Assembly (NCBI GenBank): GCA_036971615.1 | Contig: JAYKKR010000007.1 | Coordinates: 806,001 to 870,000 of the forward strand | Direction: 5' to 3' | Origin: Amyloporia xantha | Lineage: Eukaryota; Basidiomycota; Agaricomycetes; Polyporales; Adustoporiaceae | DNA length: 64,000 nucleotides | Shown: positions 10,550 to 25,752 of the stretch, piece by piece | Layout: each line of letters starts with the position of its first letter | How positions within the stretch are numbered: the stretch's first letter is position 1 | Translations under genes and position numbers: made by a program | Notes under the pieces: model-generated | What the model was told of the DNA's origin: nothing | What the model saw: only the letters and a program-made list of their open reading frames with translations | Database searches by the model: none

Positions 10550-11404
10550 CTAGGCCTGATTGCCATGATCGACCTGGCCGCTAAATGGAGACATTTCTGT
10601 CTCGCCAGCTTCTCCAGAAGTCGGAACAGGGCCCGCATCGACACTGTCGGAAACCTTATTCTCCTCCGCCTGGACTTTGTCCAACCACTTGGTCACGAAT
10701 TTCGCGTGAGCACCGTAGTTGACTGTTGTGTCCAACACGTCCCTGTGAAAGCAGATTTCCCGATAGAACAAAGGCCTCAGCTCGATCGGAACGTTCACAC
10801 AGATCCTGTGCAAACTCACCGGACGACGCCCTTGGAGTCAATGAAGAAGGTGACGCGAGCGTTCGTGAGACCCATGAGGCCCTTGCCAACGTGATACGCT
10901 TTGCGTGCCTCTCCGCTCACATCGCTCAGAACGGGGTACTAAAGGCATGATGCCCCTGTCAATATCTGATAAGGCGTGAACATGCTGAGATTCCCTCACC
11001 GACAGCTTCTCCTTCTCCACGAACGCCTTCTGTTTCTCAACTGGGTCCTTGCTTATTCCAATGACTTGCACCTTCGTACGCTTGTACAATTCCTTCTCTG
11101 GGTTAGAGCAAACACCATACCCTGTGAGCTCCACTATCGGATAGAAGCTATTTCAGAGAACTGCGGTTACCAGCAAGAGCGTCACGGAATTGGCATGCTT
11201 CTTTCGTACAACCAAATGAACCTGAATGGCTCCTCCATCAAACGCTCAGTGACTCGTTACAGCAAAAGAGTTCGTACCGGACTCCGGGTAGAAGAAGAGG
11301 GCAATTGGTACACCATTGGCTCCAGGGGTCATGGTATAGGTCTCGCCATTCGCATCGGGAAGAGAGAGTGAAGGGGCCGGCTTGTCGACAAGTGGATGAG
11401 GCAT
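10550..11404 (-). CDS. Peroxiredoxin of the PrxQ/BCP class
   Basis: This thiol peroxidase reduces hydroperoxides through a peroxidatic cysteine. Five exons join to about 215 residues. Features are the N-terminal PAPSLSLPD, VPIALFFYPESG, and a GCTKEACQFRD motif whose second cysteine lies five residues after the first, the atypical 2-Cys PrxQ signature. VQVIGIS, YPVLSD, MGLTNARVTFFID and TVNYGAHAKFV follow. The active-site region is rebuilt across the first intron (donor after GAGTCCG, acceptor TTCAG). The C-terminus carries an extra polar tail of about 30 residues. It is divergent from PRP2, and a MITE lies in the shared upstream region. Yeast Dot5 is a family member, but direct orthology is not established. 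Confidence 0.92.
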
Positions 11405-11899
11405 CGTTGGTGGCAAAGGGTTCGTGGAGCTGGAAGACGAAGACAGTAGAATTCGAGGGTTGGCGTAACTATGAAGCACCTTCGACCACGAAGGCTTCCT
11501 TCTGCTATATACTGCCATACGCTTCTTAGCACGTCCAGAACACGTACTCTGGGCCTGAATCTTGGTCACCTGGAAGTCTAGACCGCCACGATCGACCCAG
11601 ATTGTTCTGTGAACGTAGAGGTCAATGGCTTCAGGAGGGAGAAGATATGGAAATGTTGAAGCAGAGCGTAGAGTTCACTGGACAGTCGTCGAGGAGGCGG
11701 TACGGGGCGGAAGTCTCCATGACACGAGATGGTAGATAGAGTGAATGCCATATTGACTTGTAGAGCAGTCAGGCGGAAATACGCGTGAGTAAGCTAGCAT
11801 ACGGTACCTCTCCACATTATGACCTCAAACAGGGTTACCGTTGCTGCAGACATGTCGAGTATGATCAAAACGCGTCCAAGTCGAAATGCAGTTCCGTGA
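11405..11899. promoter_or_regulatory. Upstream region of the peroxiredoxin gene
   Basis: This 495 bp lies between the peroxiredoxin start codon and the left target-site duplication of the MITE. No distinct motif was recognised. It probably holds the peroxiredoxin promoter and, before the insertion, was one region with the PRP2 promoter. Confidence 0.35.
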
Positions 11900-11907
11900 G
11901 GCCCATT
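11900..11907. repeat. Left target-site duplication GGCCCATT
   Basis: Eight bases directly abutting the left inverted repeat, identical to 12328-12335. Confidence 0.9.
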
Positions 11908-12327
11908 AGGACCCCGGCTAATCCCCCTAGAGCCTCGATCCCTGGCGACCCACTTTCGGACCTAGAGATGTTGCCTGATTCGGACAAAAAAGATCGAACA
12001 TCGAGCGTTTGGTTCGATTTTCGGACCCAGAAAAGATCGAACGTCGTACGATTTTCCCGGCGCCTACGGCGCCGGCTCTGCCCGGAAGTTCAGTCCATTT
12101 GCGGGCAGTCCACGTGGGATACCGTCCAATACCCTCCCAAATGGACGTTTCGGACCCCTTCCGGATCGGACCTCAGCTTGGAAGGGGTCTTTTCGGGCCA
12201 AAATAGCATCCAACATGCCGCCCCTTTGACCCCCTTTTCGGACTTTTTGTATCGAACATTTTGGGTCCTCGACCCCCATTTTCGGACTTTTAGGCATCGA
12301 GGCTCCTGGGGGATTAGCCGGGGTCCT
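11908..12327. mobile_element. MITE, hAT-like, with perfect 8 bp target-site duplication
   Basis: The 420 bp element has terminal inverted repeats of 32 bp with two mismatches. The first 20 bases of each end are identical and begin AGGACCCCGGCTAATC; the shared inner part is GAGCCTCGAT. Flanking it are identical 8 bp copies of GGCCCATT (11900-11907 and 12328-12335). An 8 bp duplication is typical of hAT-superfamily transposases. The interior has repeated TTCGGAC and AGATCGAAC motifs in both orientations and no transposase, so it is non-autonomous. A 197-codon frame across it (11785-12378) is a by-product of the repeats. The right end lies 101 bp before the PRP2 start codon. The exact duplication and near-perfect ends suggest a fairly recent insertion. 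Confidence 0.92.
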
Positions 12328-12335
12328 GGCCCATT
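12328..12335. repeat. Right target-site duplication GGCCCATT
   Basis: Eight bases directly abutting the right inverted repeat, identical to 11900-11907. Confidence 0.9.
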
Positions 12336-12428
12336 TCGTCAGGAAGATTACGTAAGCAAATCGCCCAGAGCTTGCTAGTGCGGCAGTGGCAGTAACAAGT
12401 GCTACTTGCCTTCAACCCTTCCATCTCC

Positions 12429-16278
<3,850 letters not shown>

Positions 16279-16588
16279 AATACGGACCTCATACGGCGAA
16301 TCATCTCACTCTAATTAGTTTTCTGTGTTTGTATTACTTGCTATCGTCTGGAATGTATTTTGGGTTCGCTCGCACGACCGGTCGTCGCGTCAAATTCGCG
16401 TAAGGACCGACGCGTGTAAGAATTTATTGATGAACGCGCGTGTGCACGTGATGGCGTCTTGCCTCGTGTAGTTCAACTTGCCAAACCCAAGTTGGGACAA
16501 AGGAACGTATCTCTTACTCCGCGCATCTCAAAGGTTTGTTGCATTGTTCTCTTCATTAGGTCGCATTGCTGTCTGTACCAAGATCCCC
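16279..16588. promoter_or_regulatory. PRP2-MPS1 intergenic region
   Basis: This 310 bp between two head-to-tail genes must hold the PRP2 3' end and the MPS1 promoter. An in-frame TTG-initiated extension of the MPS1 frame reaches back to 16478 but contains no ATG. Confidence 0.4.
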
Positions 16589-19500
16589 ATGTTTGCTTCT
16601 CTCTCATTCCCCTCACGCGCGTCGCCGCCTCTCACACCCCCGCAGACAACGACCCCAGATGGTTCCCGCACATCGCCTGCCTCGTCTGATGATTCTTCCT
16701 GTCTCGAGCTCTCTTTTGTCTATGAAGTTAACGCACAAGGAGAAGTTGTACGTGTCTCAAAAGGTTCCTCCAAGTCTTCAGCGCCGCCGACCCCGGATCA
16801 GTCACCCAAGTTTGAGCAACTTTCGCCACCCAAACCGCCCTCTCCTGTCTCGCATCCCAGACCTTCCTCTCTAACGCGCTCTGAGAGTTTACCTGCTGCT
16901 GCTTTTGAGCCGACACCTGCCACCACTGCTAGGTCCTTCCAACGCGTCGCTTCAGGTCCCATTCACACCCCGGCGTCCACTTCTTCCGTTCGTTCCAGTG
17001 TTGCACCCCTCTCAACAGGCGGTACTGCACGCAAGATTGGTGGAGCCCGTCGGGTAAAACTCGAAGAATTTCAAGAACAAGACGCTCTTCTTCGCTCACA
17101 GACTCAAACAGCTGATGAGAAGGAGAATGTGCGTGGTGCGCCTCACAGTCACGTACCCTCTGTTCGACCTATCATACCCATCCGTTCGGCGCGTCTCCTC
17201 AACAAAAAGTCCGGCATTGAAAAGATCGTAGAAGATCAAGTTGCGGAAGAGCACGGTGCTGCTGCTGATGCGCGACCGCACTCTGGTATAACTGGCAGGC
17301 CAAGACGCTCAGCGAGTCTCAGCGACGCGTCAGGTTCCGGCTCTGTTCATGATTCTGGTTATGAGACAGGTCTGCCTAGTGCACACCACTACCAGCAGCA
17401 GTACCAGAGACCAGGGACGAGTCTCGGTATGACAAGTCGGGGTGCTCGACGAGTTACCATTGAAGAGAAGATTCGTCAAGAGCGCGAAATCGCGCTTGAA
17501 GAAGGTGAGTTACGATGTTTCCATCTCTCACATTGCTCATCTCATCAATTCTATAGGATATGCGCGACGTGAAGCGGAAGAAGCCGCTTCAGAAGCAGAA
17601 CGTGAGTCAGGCAGTTGACATTACATCTGTTTACTAATACACTTGTCTTCAGGGAGAGCACAAGCATCATCTCGTCACTCTCCATCGCCTACTCACGTTT
17701 CGTCCTCTCACGTAAGGCCTTCATATGGCCACCAACGCAAAGACTCCGACACCCTTCGTTCTATAGCTGGGCTATCTCCGTCCTCGCCGACCGCTGTTGA
17801 GCTTCCGACACGTGCGTCACCTCCGAATAGGTACTTACCATCGTCTACGCCGGGTCTCTCATCGGCTGCTACGAATTTACGACACCGGCGCAGTCCTACT
17901 GCACCGGATCCACCGACAACAAGTGGAGGTATTGCTCCTCCCAACGGCAGTGGTCAAGCTACAGGTAAGACATGGGCTGCGGGCGACGGACGAGAGAAGG
18001 AGCGTGATGACCCGTATGATGCCGCGATGCAAGCACGAAGTCTGCCCGCAATGCAAGCACCTCCGCCTCCGGCAGTAGTGCCTGTGAAGCAGGTGCAGGC
18101 ACCGCCTCCGCAGCAAGCGGCCCAGGCATCCTCAGCGGCGCCTGAAATACGTACTCGCAATATGGTGGTCAGTATATACCTGTCTCCTGTTTGATCTCAG
18201 CACATTTAAACTTGGTCCTTTTCGCCTTGGACAGGTGAACAAAAAGGTGTACGCGCGCCTGGACATGATTGGGAAAGGAGGCTCATCCCGCGTATATCGT
18301 GTCATGAACGGCTCAAATGAGATCTACGCAATCAAACGCGTCTCCTTGGACAAGACGGATGCAGAGACAATGAGCGGTTACATGAATGAGATCGCTCTCC
18401 TCAAGAGGCTCGAGGGCAACAGCAGAATCATTAGGCTCATAGATAGTGAACTCAAGCCTGGTCCTGGCGGTTCGAAAGGTCACTTGATGCTTGTGATGGA
18501 ATGCGGAGAGATTGGTGCGTGTTCTCAGGACATCCACAGACGGTTGACACGGTTTGACCTTTTGGTTCAGATCTCGCTAGGCTGCTTCAAGAACAGCAGA
18601 AGGAGCCACTTGATCTGGTTTGGATATCCTACTACTGGAAACAGGTATATCTTGGATGTCCTGATGCCATATCAGGGAGTCACTAATGATCCGTGTACCA
18701 GATGTTGCAAGCTGTGCACATTATACACGAAGAGAAAATCGTGCATTCCGACCTCAAGCCTGCTAACTTTGTACTCGTCCGCGGACAACTCAAGTTGATT
18801 GACTTCGGCATCGCCAATGCCATAGCGAATGATACTACAAATATTCAACGTGACCATCAGGTATGTCAATTGCAATTACCCTCCCATTAGATTCTTGATA
18901 GAGCTATATTTGATTTCCTATAGATCGGGACCGTCAACTATATGTCCCCTGAGGCGATTGAACTGCCCGACGGCATGCGACGTCTCAAAGTCGGTCGGCC
19001 AAGCGATGTCTGGTCGCTTGGCTGTATATTGTACCAGATGGTCTATGGCCAACCTCCTTTCCAGCACCTTTCTGTATATCAGAAGATGAAAGCCATCCCC
19101 GACGGTACACACATTATTGACTTCCCGGAATACTCCACACCGTCCATTCCTGCATCACGGACCAGCGGCGAGTCTTCGCCTCGGAAGCTGGATCATTTAC
19201 GTGTACGTGTACCCGACAGTGTCATCTCCACAATGCAAAGCTGCCTGGCACGGAACCCAAAGGAGCGTATGACAATCCCCGCACTCATAGAGCAGGATTG
19301 GCTAGCAATGCAAACGCGTAAGTGGCATCGCTAGAATGCATCCAGCCACATGAGATTCATCGATTATTCGATAGCACCGCCTGAGGCCTGTAAACCCGCC
19401 CCTCCGGCTCTCAAGGAGGACGAAACAATCATCAACCCGTTCTTCATGCAGCAATTACTCGAATATGGTATTGGCCTTGGTCAGCAAGGCCGAGCGATGG

Positions 19501-19635
19501 ACCGTGATGAACTACTTCGAGAAGCTGAGGTAGGGGTTCACCCACCCCCACTTGTCTGTTGATCTGTTGATCGCTAACATTTCGGTTCAGCGATTGGTCG
19601 CCGAACTCAAAGGCGTGCAAGCAATCTCGCAATAG
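16589..19635 (+). CDS. MPS1: Dual-specificity spindle-checkpoint kinase Mps1 (TTK / Mph1)
   Basis: Mps1 phosphorylates kinetochore and checkpoint proteins and is needed for the spindle assembly checkpoint. The long N-terminal half (first ATG of the frame at 16589) is Ser/Pro/Thr-rich and disordered, with many SP/TP sites. The kinase domain runs from about 18240 to 19300: [12 protein letters not shown] glycine loop, YAIKRV lysine, HSDLKPANF catalytic loop (HSD rather than HRD, as usual for Mps1), DFGIA, and [11 protein letters not shown] followed by [20 protein letters not shown] short tail ([15 protein letters not shown], then [14 protein letters not shown]) ends it. Several introns fall inside the kinase domain. 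In other eukaryotes the N-terminus carries TPR or kinetochore-binding parts; I see no clear TPR here. Confidence 0.93.
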
Positions 19636-20346
19636 CCTACATGGATGTGCCCATGCTTTGACCAGTTAGGTCAGCGCGCGCAGACTTCCTGTGCAGTTGC
19701 CTCCGAGCGAGCCTGTAGCCGGTCATGGTACATGCGGCCAAGAGTCAACCACATCCTATCCACAACGTACAGCATAATGGGCAATGTGTGGGACAGGATG
19801 TGCGTCGGGCACACATTCATGCTTTGCAGAGCACTTCATTCATGGTGGTGCTGACCTGGGCACTACCGATTTGGACGCCTTCCCTCAGTGTCCTCAGCTA
19901 TCTTCGTCTATCGCTTTATGGTCGTCTTGCTATGCTATGCCTACTTCGGTTCGCTCGTCCTGTTTTCTCTCATGATACCATCCGTCATCGTCATTGGTAC
20001 ACTAGTCCGCATGTCACTCGTCGCTTTCTATGCATATGCATGTACATTACTGAGCGTTTTCATTCTCGCATCTCATGTCCGCCATAACGGCTAGGCATGG
20101 AAAGTGTAGTAGTCACGTATTTATCGCTATCGCTGAATTCATGCATCTAGACTGGAACAGAATATAATATTACCTTCGTAGTCAATTGTGTCACCTGCTC
20201 AATTGTATTATTTTCGTCGTGAGCAGTTGAGAACTGGCATTGACAGTTTCGGCGGCCTGTTGCGCATGCTTAATTCTTCGAAAAAGCCGCAAGTATTCTA
20301 GCCAGCGTGTATTGCATGACAGAGTACACTCGACTCTGAGTCCCCG
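19636..20346. other. MPS1 downstream region without a gene
   Basis: This 711 bp holds short overlapping frames with hydrophobic stretches, which I regard as chance. It likely contains the MPS1 3' UTR and the promoter of the CLYBL-like gene. Confidence 0.4.
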
Positions 20347-21907
20347 ATGACCATATGCAATGCTTTCCATTCTTTTCGCAATGTCTCGAGTCAAAAGGCT
20401 CTAGCTGGTCGTCCCTGCTTTCGGACATTCTCAGCGCTGACGCATAATGGCGATACTACAACTGCTCAGTTGAATAGATCATACCTCTATGGTGCGTTCC
20501 TCTGCCCTTGGAATCAGTACCGTCAACTTTGACGTATGCGTCTCTGGGGCAGTGCCGACCTCGTCGGATCGCATGTTGGAAAAGTCACTGTCTACCGAGT
20601 CGGACGTAATTATATACGATCTTGAAGATAGTGTCCCTCCATCTGCCTCGGATAAGGACGGGGCTCGGGAAAGGCTTCGTAGTTTTTTCAGTGTGCGTAC
20701 CATTTACCGAAAGATAGTGTTGTATGACCTACAGCAAGAATGATGCATCCAGAGCAAATCACCAACAGAGCTCCCTCAGCCAGAACGTATTGCTGTGAGA
20801 CTCAATTCCATCAATACACCCTTCTTTCAAAGTGACATTGCACAAGCTGTATGTCATCTTTACAGCCTGTTTGACGAGCCCACTTAACACCAGGCCGTAG
20901 CTGCGGATACCATCCATCCGAACGTTCGTTCTACCTAAGGTGAACTCTGTACAAGATCTGCATCATGTATCTCGTGAAATCTATGTTGCAACGCGTATGA
21001 ATGGCATCCGCAACCCGCAGGAGCAGCCTCTCCGTCTGGTAGCGAGCATCGAGAGCGCCAGATCATTGCTCAATCTACGCGACATAGCTGGATGGCAGTC
21101 AGAGTACGGGCCAAGTCTTGGAGTCTCTCTTTCTGCACTGCTGGTATGTGACATCCATTGTCGCTGTGGCATCGCTTCACCTCGGACCCTAAGTTCGCTG
21201 CAGAAGATTGTAAACATGTTCACTCAAAGATAGAGAATGGTGCTTAATCATTCATCGAGCAGACTGTGCAGATACCTCTATCATTCGAACGAAGTCACGT
21301 CAAGAACTGCTGTACACCCGATCACAAATTGCTATCACAGCGAAGGCCTATGGCTTGGACGCTGTAGATATGGTACGGCTCTTATTTCCTCCTGTCCCAC
21401 TTATCGGTCCACTCAACGGCTCTAAGGTTTGTGTAAATTACAAAGATCTTGACTATCTGAAAGAAGAGTGTGAAGACGGAAGACGTTTAGGATTTAACGG
21501 AAAGGTTCTCGACCTGTTTCCAATATGTACAGGATTGCTCATGTCATTTCAGCAAGCTATCCACCCCACTCAGGTAGCCATCATTCAGTCGACTTTCGTG
21601 CCGAGTGAGAAGGGTGCGTTCTGAACTTAGACTATGAGATCTTGGTACAAACGTGTCTTGCAGAAATTCTTCGTGCCGCCAGGATTCTACATCGGATGGA
21701 GCAGGCACATGTCTCGCAACGAGGAGCCATCGGCCTTGAACTCGAGGGCGGTGGTAAAGAGATGATCGACGCTCCCATGATTAAACAGGTCCGTGGAAGT
21801 ATCGTCCGAGACCGAGATACTAAATTACATCTCACCGTCATCTGTAGGCACAGAACATTGTCCGTGTCGCAAAATCTGCGGGCTTGAAGATCCCTGATGT
21901 CAATTGA
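20347..21907 (+). CDS. CLYBL-like citrate-lyase-beta family enzyme, mitochondrial
   Basis: A member of the HpcH/HpaI aldolase fold. Mammalian CLYBL acts on malyl-CoA and citramalyl-CoA in mitochondria; the fungal substrate is unproven. ATG 20347 gives an Arg/Ser-rich presequence with a FRTFSA segment. Splicing (donor at 20492, exon resumes at 20553) forms RSYLYVPTSSDRMLEKS. Next come DVIIYDLEDSVPP, RIAVRLNSI, LRLVASIESA, FAAEDYCAD, AIHPTQVAIIQ and the C-terminal HRMEQAHVSQRGAIGLEL. FAAEDY is encoded by a 16 nt exon at 21194-21209, flanked by introns of 50 and 53 nt. The frame closes at TGA 21905-21907. The catalytic family residues in FAAEDY and the ED motif are intact. Confidence 0.88.
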
Positions 21908-22445
21908 AGTCGGGAGTGCAAGGGGAATATCGATTTCCTTCCTTGAGACCTATGTTTGTGGTCCTCAGTGTGCATGCATGAGCTGATTGTCTCTGCCATG
22001 GTAAAGCTACACTCCTGTACATCCTCTCGCGATAGATTCAAGTAATGAGACGAGCTCGGCATACATCTATTTAATGCAACTTGTAAGGGATCCAAAGGGA
22101 TCCAAATTGGCAAGAGGTTATGCATCCGTACATTACATGATTAACAAAGCTGGAAAGGCAGTACATTTGATTATGTGGTTTCCTAGCACATTGTTCTTCA
22201 GAAACTCTACACCTCTGCACTTCCGTCGCCCATAAAACATGTAGGATGATCGCCCTCGCGTCAACTATGTCTTAGACTAGTTGAATAGTAGAGGTCAAGC
22301 AAAGCAAAACCGTCGACGTGAGCGCTCACCGTGAAGGACGCGATTCGAACTCCGCCTAACTGCAACCTGTCCTTAGACTGCTAGTGCTGCGAGAGGTTCT
22401 AAGCTACAGCCACCACCGTCTACCCTATCTACTAACTAGTCTAAC
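21908..22445. other. Intergenic, CLYBL-like to VMA11
   Basis: No gene is supported. A tRNA-like B-box (GAGTTCGAATC on the minus strand, near 22345) is present, but no cloverleaf forms around it. Confidence 0.45.
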
Positions 22446-23266
22446 ATGTCTGCATGCCCCCCGTATGCGCCGTTCTTTGGCTTTGCAGGCGTGGCGTCGG
22501 CTGTGAGTGTATATGTCTTGCCATCCTGCAGACGGAAAGAATGACGTCCTGCGCACAGATGATATTTAGCAGTACGTCCAGACTATGAATGTTCTTTTAG
22601 TGCACAATGCTGAGTACGCTGTACGGCTGTAGCGATTGGCGCAGCATTCGGGACATCAAAAGCAGGCATTGGCATCGCGGGCTTGGGCACCTTCAAGCCT
22701 GAGCTCATCATGAAGGTACGAGCTCTGCTACATCTTGAACAGCTGATGCACTCATGTTGGCGAAAGTCTCTCATCCCCGTTGTTATGTCCGGTATCATTG
22801 CCGTGTACGGCTTGGTCGTATCAGTGCTTATTGCAGGAGGACGTGCGTTGCTGCTTGCTTGTTTGTTGACGCTCTTACATTGACCGACTTTCGCGCAGTC
22901 CGACCGAATGACTATTCTCTATATGCGGGCTTCATCCATCTAGGGGCTGGCCTTGCCTGTGGATTTACAGGTCTTGCAGCGGGGTATGCCATTGGATTCG
23001 TAGGCGACTCAGTACGTCTGTCTCCATTTGGTGTGAAGCCTCACTGTAACACTCCGCTCATGTAGTGTGTACGCGCATATGTGCACGAGTCGAGAGTATT
23101 CGTGACGATGGTGCTCATTCTGATTTTTGGAGAGGTACTGGGACTGTACGGGTGCGTTCGCCGATTAGTGTACGATGTCTACCGCATGCTAATAACTTGA
23201 TGCAGCTTGATTGTTGCGCTGATTATGAACTCACGAGCAACGGAGGCGCCACGGTGTGAATATTAA
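22446..23266 (+). CDS. VMA11: V-type ATPase V0 proteolipid subunit c'
   Basis: This subunit is part of the rotary proteolipid ring of the vacuolar H+-ATPase. About 164 residues form four membrane helices: [58 protein letters not shown] and [19 protein letters not shown], the last with the proton-carrying Glu in IFGEVLG. The [19 protein letters not shown] loop matches the fungal c' paralogue more closely than subunit c, which has a different sequence after GVGI. The second exon (22559-22571) is only 13 nt, encodes MIFS plus one base, and restores the conserved first helix. Seven exons in all, stop at 23264-23266. Subunit c' is found only in fungi, so it also supports the organism call. Confidence 0.92.
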
Positions 23267-23413
23267 CTTCGAACACTGTATAGCGAGAACAACATAGCTG
23301 GGCTGAATATTACACATGTTCATCTCTTCATTGAACGAGGCTACTATCACGGACTGAGGAGTATCGCAAGGAAAGAAGAATGAGGATCGTGGGCGTCCTC
23401 GAAGGGAGGGCGG

Positions 23414-24120
23414 TTAATGGTATCGTCTTCGACTCCTACTGGGGCTTCTGCTGTCGCTCCTGGCGCGAGGCTTTCTGCGTCGGCCTCTGGTGTCACTGCC
23501 CGATGACGAGCCAGAGTGTGAATCGGAACTAGAGTTCGAGGCAGAGCTCGAATCCGAGTCAGAATCCGAGTCCGAATCAGAACTCGAATCCGAGTCGCTA
23601 CTGGAACTGTCCGAATCTGATCGCGAGGACGAGCTGCAAGACGGGAGAACTTGAGACCTGGGTGATTGGATAGAAGAGGTGAAACCATACCGTTCGCGTT
23701 TCTTCGATGATTCTCCATCTTTCGCGCGAGCCTTTTCCTTGGCCTCAAGTATTCGGTTCGCTGTGCCGCTCCTAGCAGCCCATATATTAGTACGCACACC
23801 TGGATGATACAGCAATACAAATTGCCATAACTCACTTGCTCTTGAACTCCTCTGGAACCTCCACCGACGGCTTCCCCTCTGCTTTCGCCTTCGCGAGCAG
23901 ACGCGGATTCTCGAGCTGCTGCGTACGCGACGGCCGCGAAATATACGGGCGGGTGGACTTGCATTCATACGTGAAGTGACCTGGAAGTGTGATATGCAAC
24001 ATTGATTGTCATTTTCAGGTTGCTTGAGCATGAGGGCTCACCTGTGCCCAAGCATTTCTGGCAAATAGTAGTTGGCGAGGCTCGGGCTTGCGAGCGACGA
24101 TGCGGCGCGAACTTCGACAT
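23414..24120 (-). CDS. Zinc-knuckle (CCHC) protein with Ser/Asp/Arg-rich tail, ZCCHC10-like
   Basis: Three exons. The N-terminus MSKFAPHRRSQAR leads into a CX2CX4HX4C knuckle (C-QK-C-LGTG-H-FTYE-C) completed across intron 1. KSTRPYISRPSRTQ follows, as in ZCCHC10-type proteins. After LEAKEKARAKDGESSKKRERYG, the last 90 residues are a Ser/Asp alternation and an Arg/Ser end, which suggests a nuclear RNA-associated protein. The exact role is unknown. The start is ATG 24120 and the stop TAA 23414-23416. The tail is low complexity and its repeat length probably varies between strains. Confidence 0.85.
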
Positions 24121-24444
24121 GGCGACGTGTTATTATGCGCAGGAGAGACAGGAGGAAGAACTACTAGTGGCACTGTCACCCAATGGATGGGTTCTGTGAG
24201 AGACTGAAGAGGAACCCAGTGTTGAGCGATGTCGAACAGGGTCGAACAGAGAATAAGAGTCCGTGGGAATAATAGGGGTCTAAATACAACATTTCCTTTT
24301 TAGCTGTGACACAACGTTATCTTGACGATATCGCATAGATATCAGGATGCCGTGACCCTCTTCAACTGAATGTTCTCTCTTTAGAACTCTCACCTTGTAT
24401 CAGCAGCGCAGAGCATCACTCAGACTTCAGTCCGCTACGTCAAC
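24121..24444. promoter_or_regulatory. Divergent promoter, zinc-knuckle gene and hypothetical gene
   Basis: This 324 bp lies between divergent start codons at 24120 (minus) and 24445 (plus). No defined site was recognised. Confidence 0.4.
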
Positions 24445-25752
24445 ATGGGTGGAAACGCATTCAATCAGACCCAACCCAACGCCTCTTTCCCTCGCATGCC
24501 TCCGACTGTATATCAGGCTTTGAAATCGTACTTGCAACCTCTGATAGAGTCTCTGTACGACCTCGTCGCCGTCCCCTGCGAGGCGCCCGAGAAAGATGAC
24601 CATGGGGATATCGACTTCGTCGTGGCGCGTCCACGACCAGGGACGTCACCCGAGATCGTGCAAAAGACTTTGCGAGCGACGTACAGCCTGCCCCAGGAAG
24701 GCAATCGCACCAGTAACTATGCTGTACCTGTTGACGTCTTTCCAAACGACCTTCAGAAGGCACATGAGTCGGTCATGGCGTTTTATCAGATCGATGTAAA
24801 CGTCTGTGCGGACGAGGCCGAGTGGGAGCGCACAGTATTCATGCACTCATATGGAGACCTTGGGATGATTCTAGGTGTTCTAGCTCGAGGCATTGGGCTA
24901 TCGCTCAGTGTCTATGGCCTGAAGGTATGTCTATTGTATGCTCATTATCAGACGAAAAGGGCCAATTGTCCCCCCCTTGTTTAGCTCTTGGCGCCGCTGC
25001 CCACAAATCCTCCAGTCCCTTTCCATCTGTCCTCGTCCCTCTCGGATATCCTCACTTTCTTTGGGCTCTCGCAAAGCAGGTGGAAGGAGGGCTTCGCTAC
25101 CCAGCACGAAGTCTTCGACTGGGTTGCGGTGTCCCCCTTGTTCGACGCACAAAAGATCGTGCCATCCGATCGCGGTCACTCGAGAGGAAAGAAAGGACGT
25201 GGCTCGAGGTCCATGTACCAGAATTTTCTCGAATATGCCCAGGAGCGAGCTTTGGCTGCCTCAGACATCCCGGGCAACCAGGTCACGACCCCTCGCGTCA
25301 GTCAGGACGACGCGCTACGCTTCTTTGGCAAAGAAGCTGAGCACGCCGCCCTCCTCCACGCCTCCAGGGTTAAACAGCATACCAGAGAAGTGTTCACGGG
25401 CAAAATCATAGAGGAGTATTCCGGCATGCGAGGATTACCTGTGAAATGGTTGATGGACACTACTCGGGAGCGGCTCGTCGAGAAGTATGTTCAAGAGTGT
25501 GGCTCGCTGCCAAGTAGAGCTGAGACACCAACGAACGCCCTTGATCAGAGCGAGACAAAGGGGCATAATGGATTGCTGGACTCTTTTGTACTTCTGCCCT
25601 GGGAGCTCGCTCTGGCGGAGATGTCTGTCTCGGATGTACGCTCTTTCGTCCAGGAGGTGAAGAGTGACATGGAAGTTGCAGGTACATTTGAGCAGAATTG
25701 GGAGAGGGAAAACGCACGGAAAGCTGAGAAGCGGAAGGTGCAGGGCATTTAA
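24445..25752 (+). CDS. Uncharacterised protein with nucleotidyltransferase-like acidic motif
   Basis: Two exons (24445-24924 and 24985-25752) encode about 415 residues. I do not recognise an assigned family. The N-terminal third has DDHGDIDFVV and later VPVDVFPND. This spacing of acidic residues resembles the catalytic carboxylates of pol-beta-type nucleotidyltransferases, but the usual upstream Gly-Ser is not evident. FFGLSQSRWKEGFATQHEVFDWV, the LALAEMSVSDVRSFV segment and a highly charged C-terminus (ENARKAEKRKVQGI) follow. The codon pattern, single clean intron and matched splice signals support a real gene. Proposing an enzyme activity is inference only. Confidence 0.75.

Noticed and set aside
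11785..12378. 197-codon frame across the MITE
   Set aside because: Almost entirely inside the terminal and internal repeats of the element. It encodes nothing like a transposase.
22331..22421. tRNA-like B-box on the minus strand (GAGTTCGAATC)
   Set aside because: No acceptor, D or anticodon stem pairs around it; the T-stem flanks do not pair. At best a degraded tRNA fragment.
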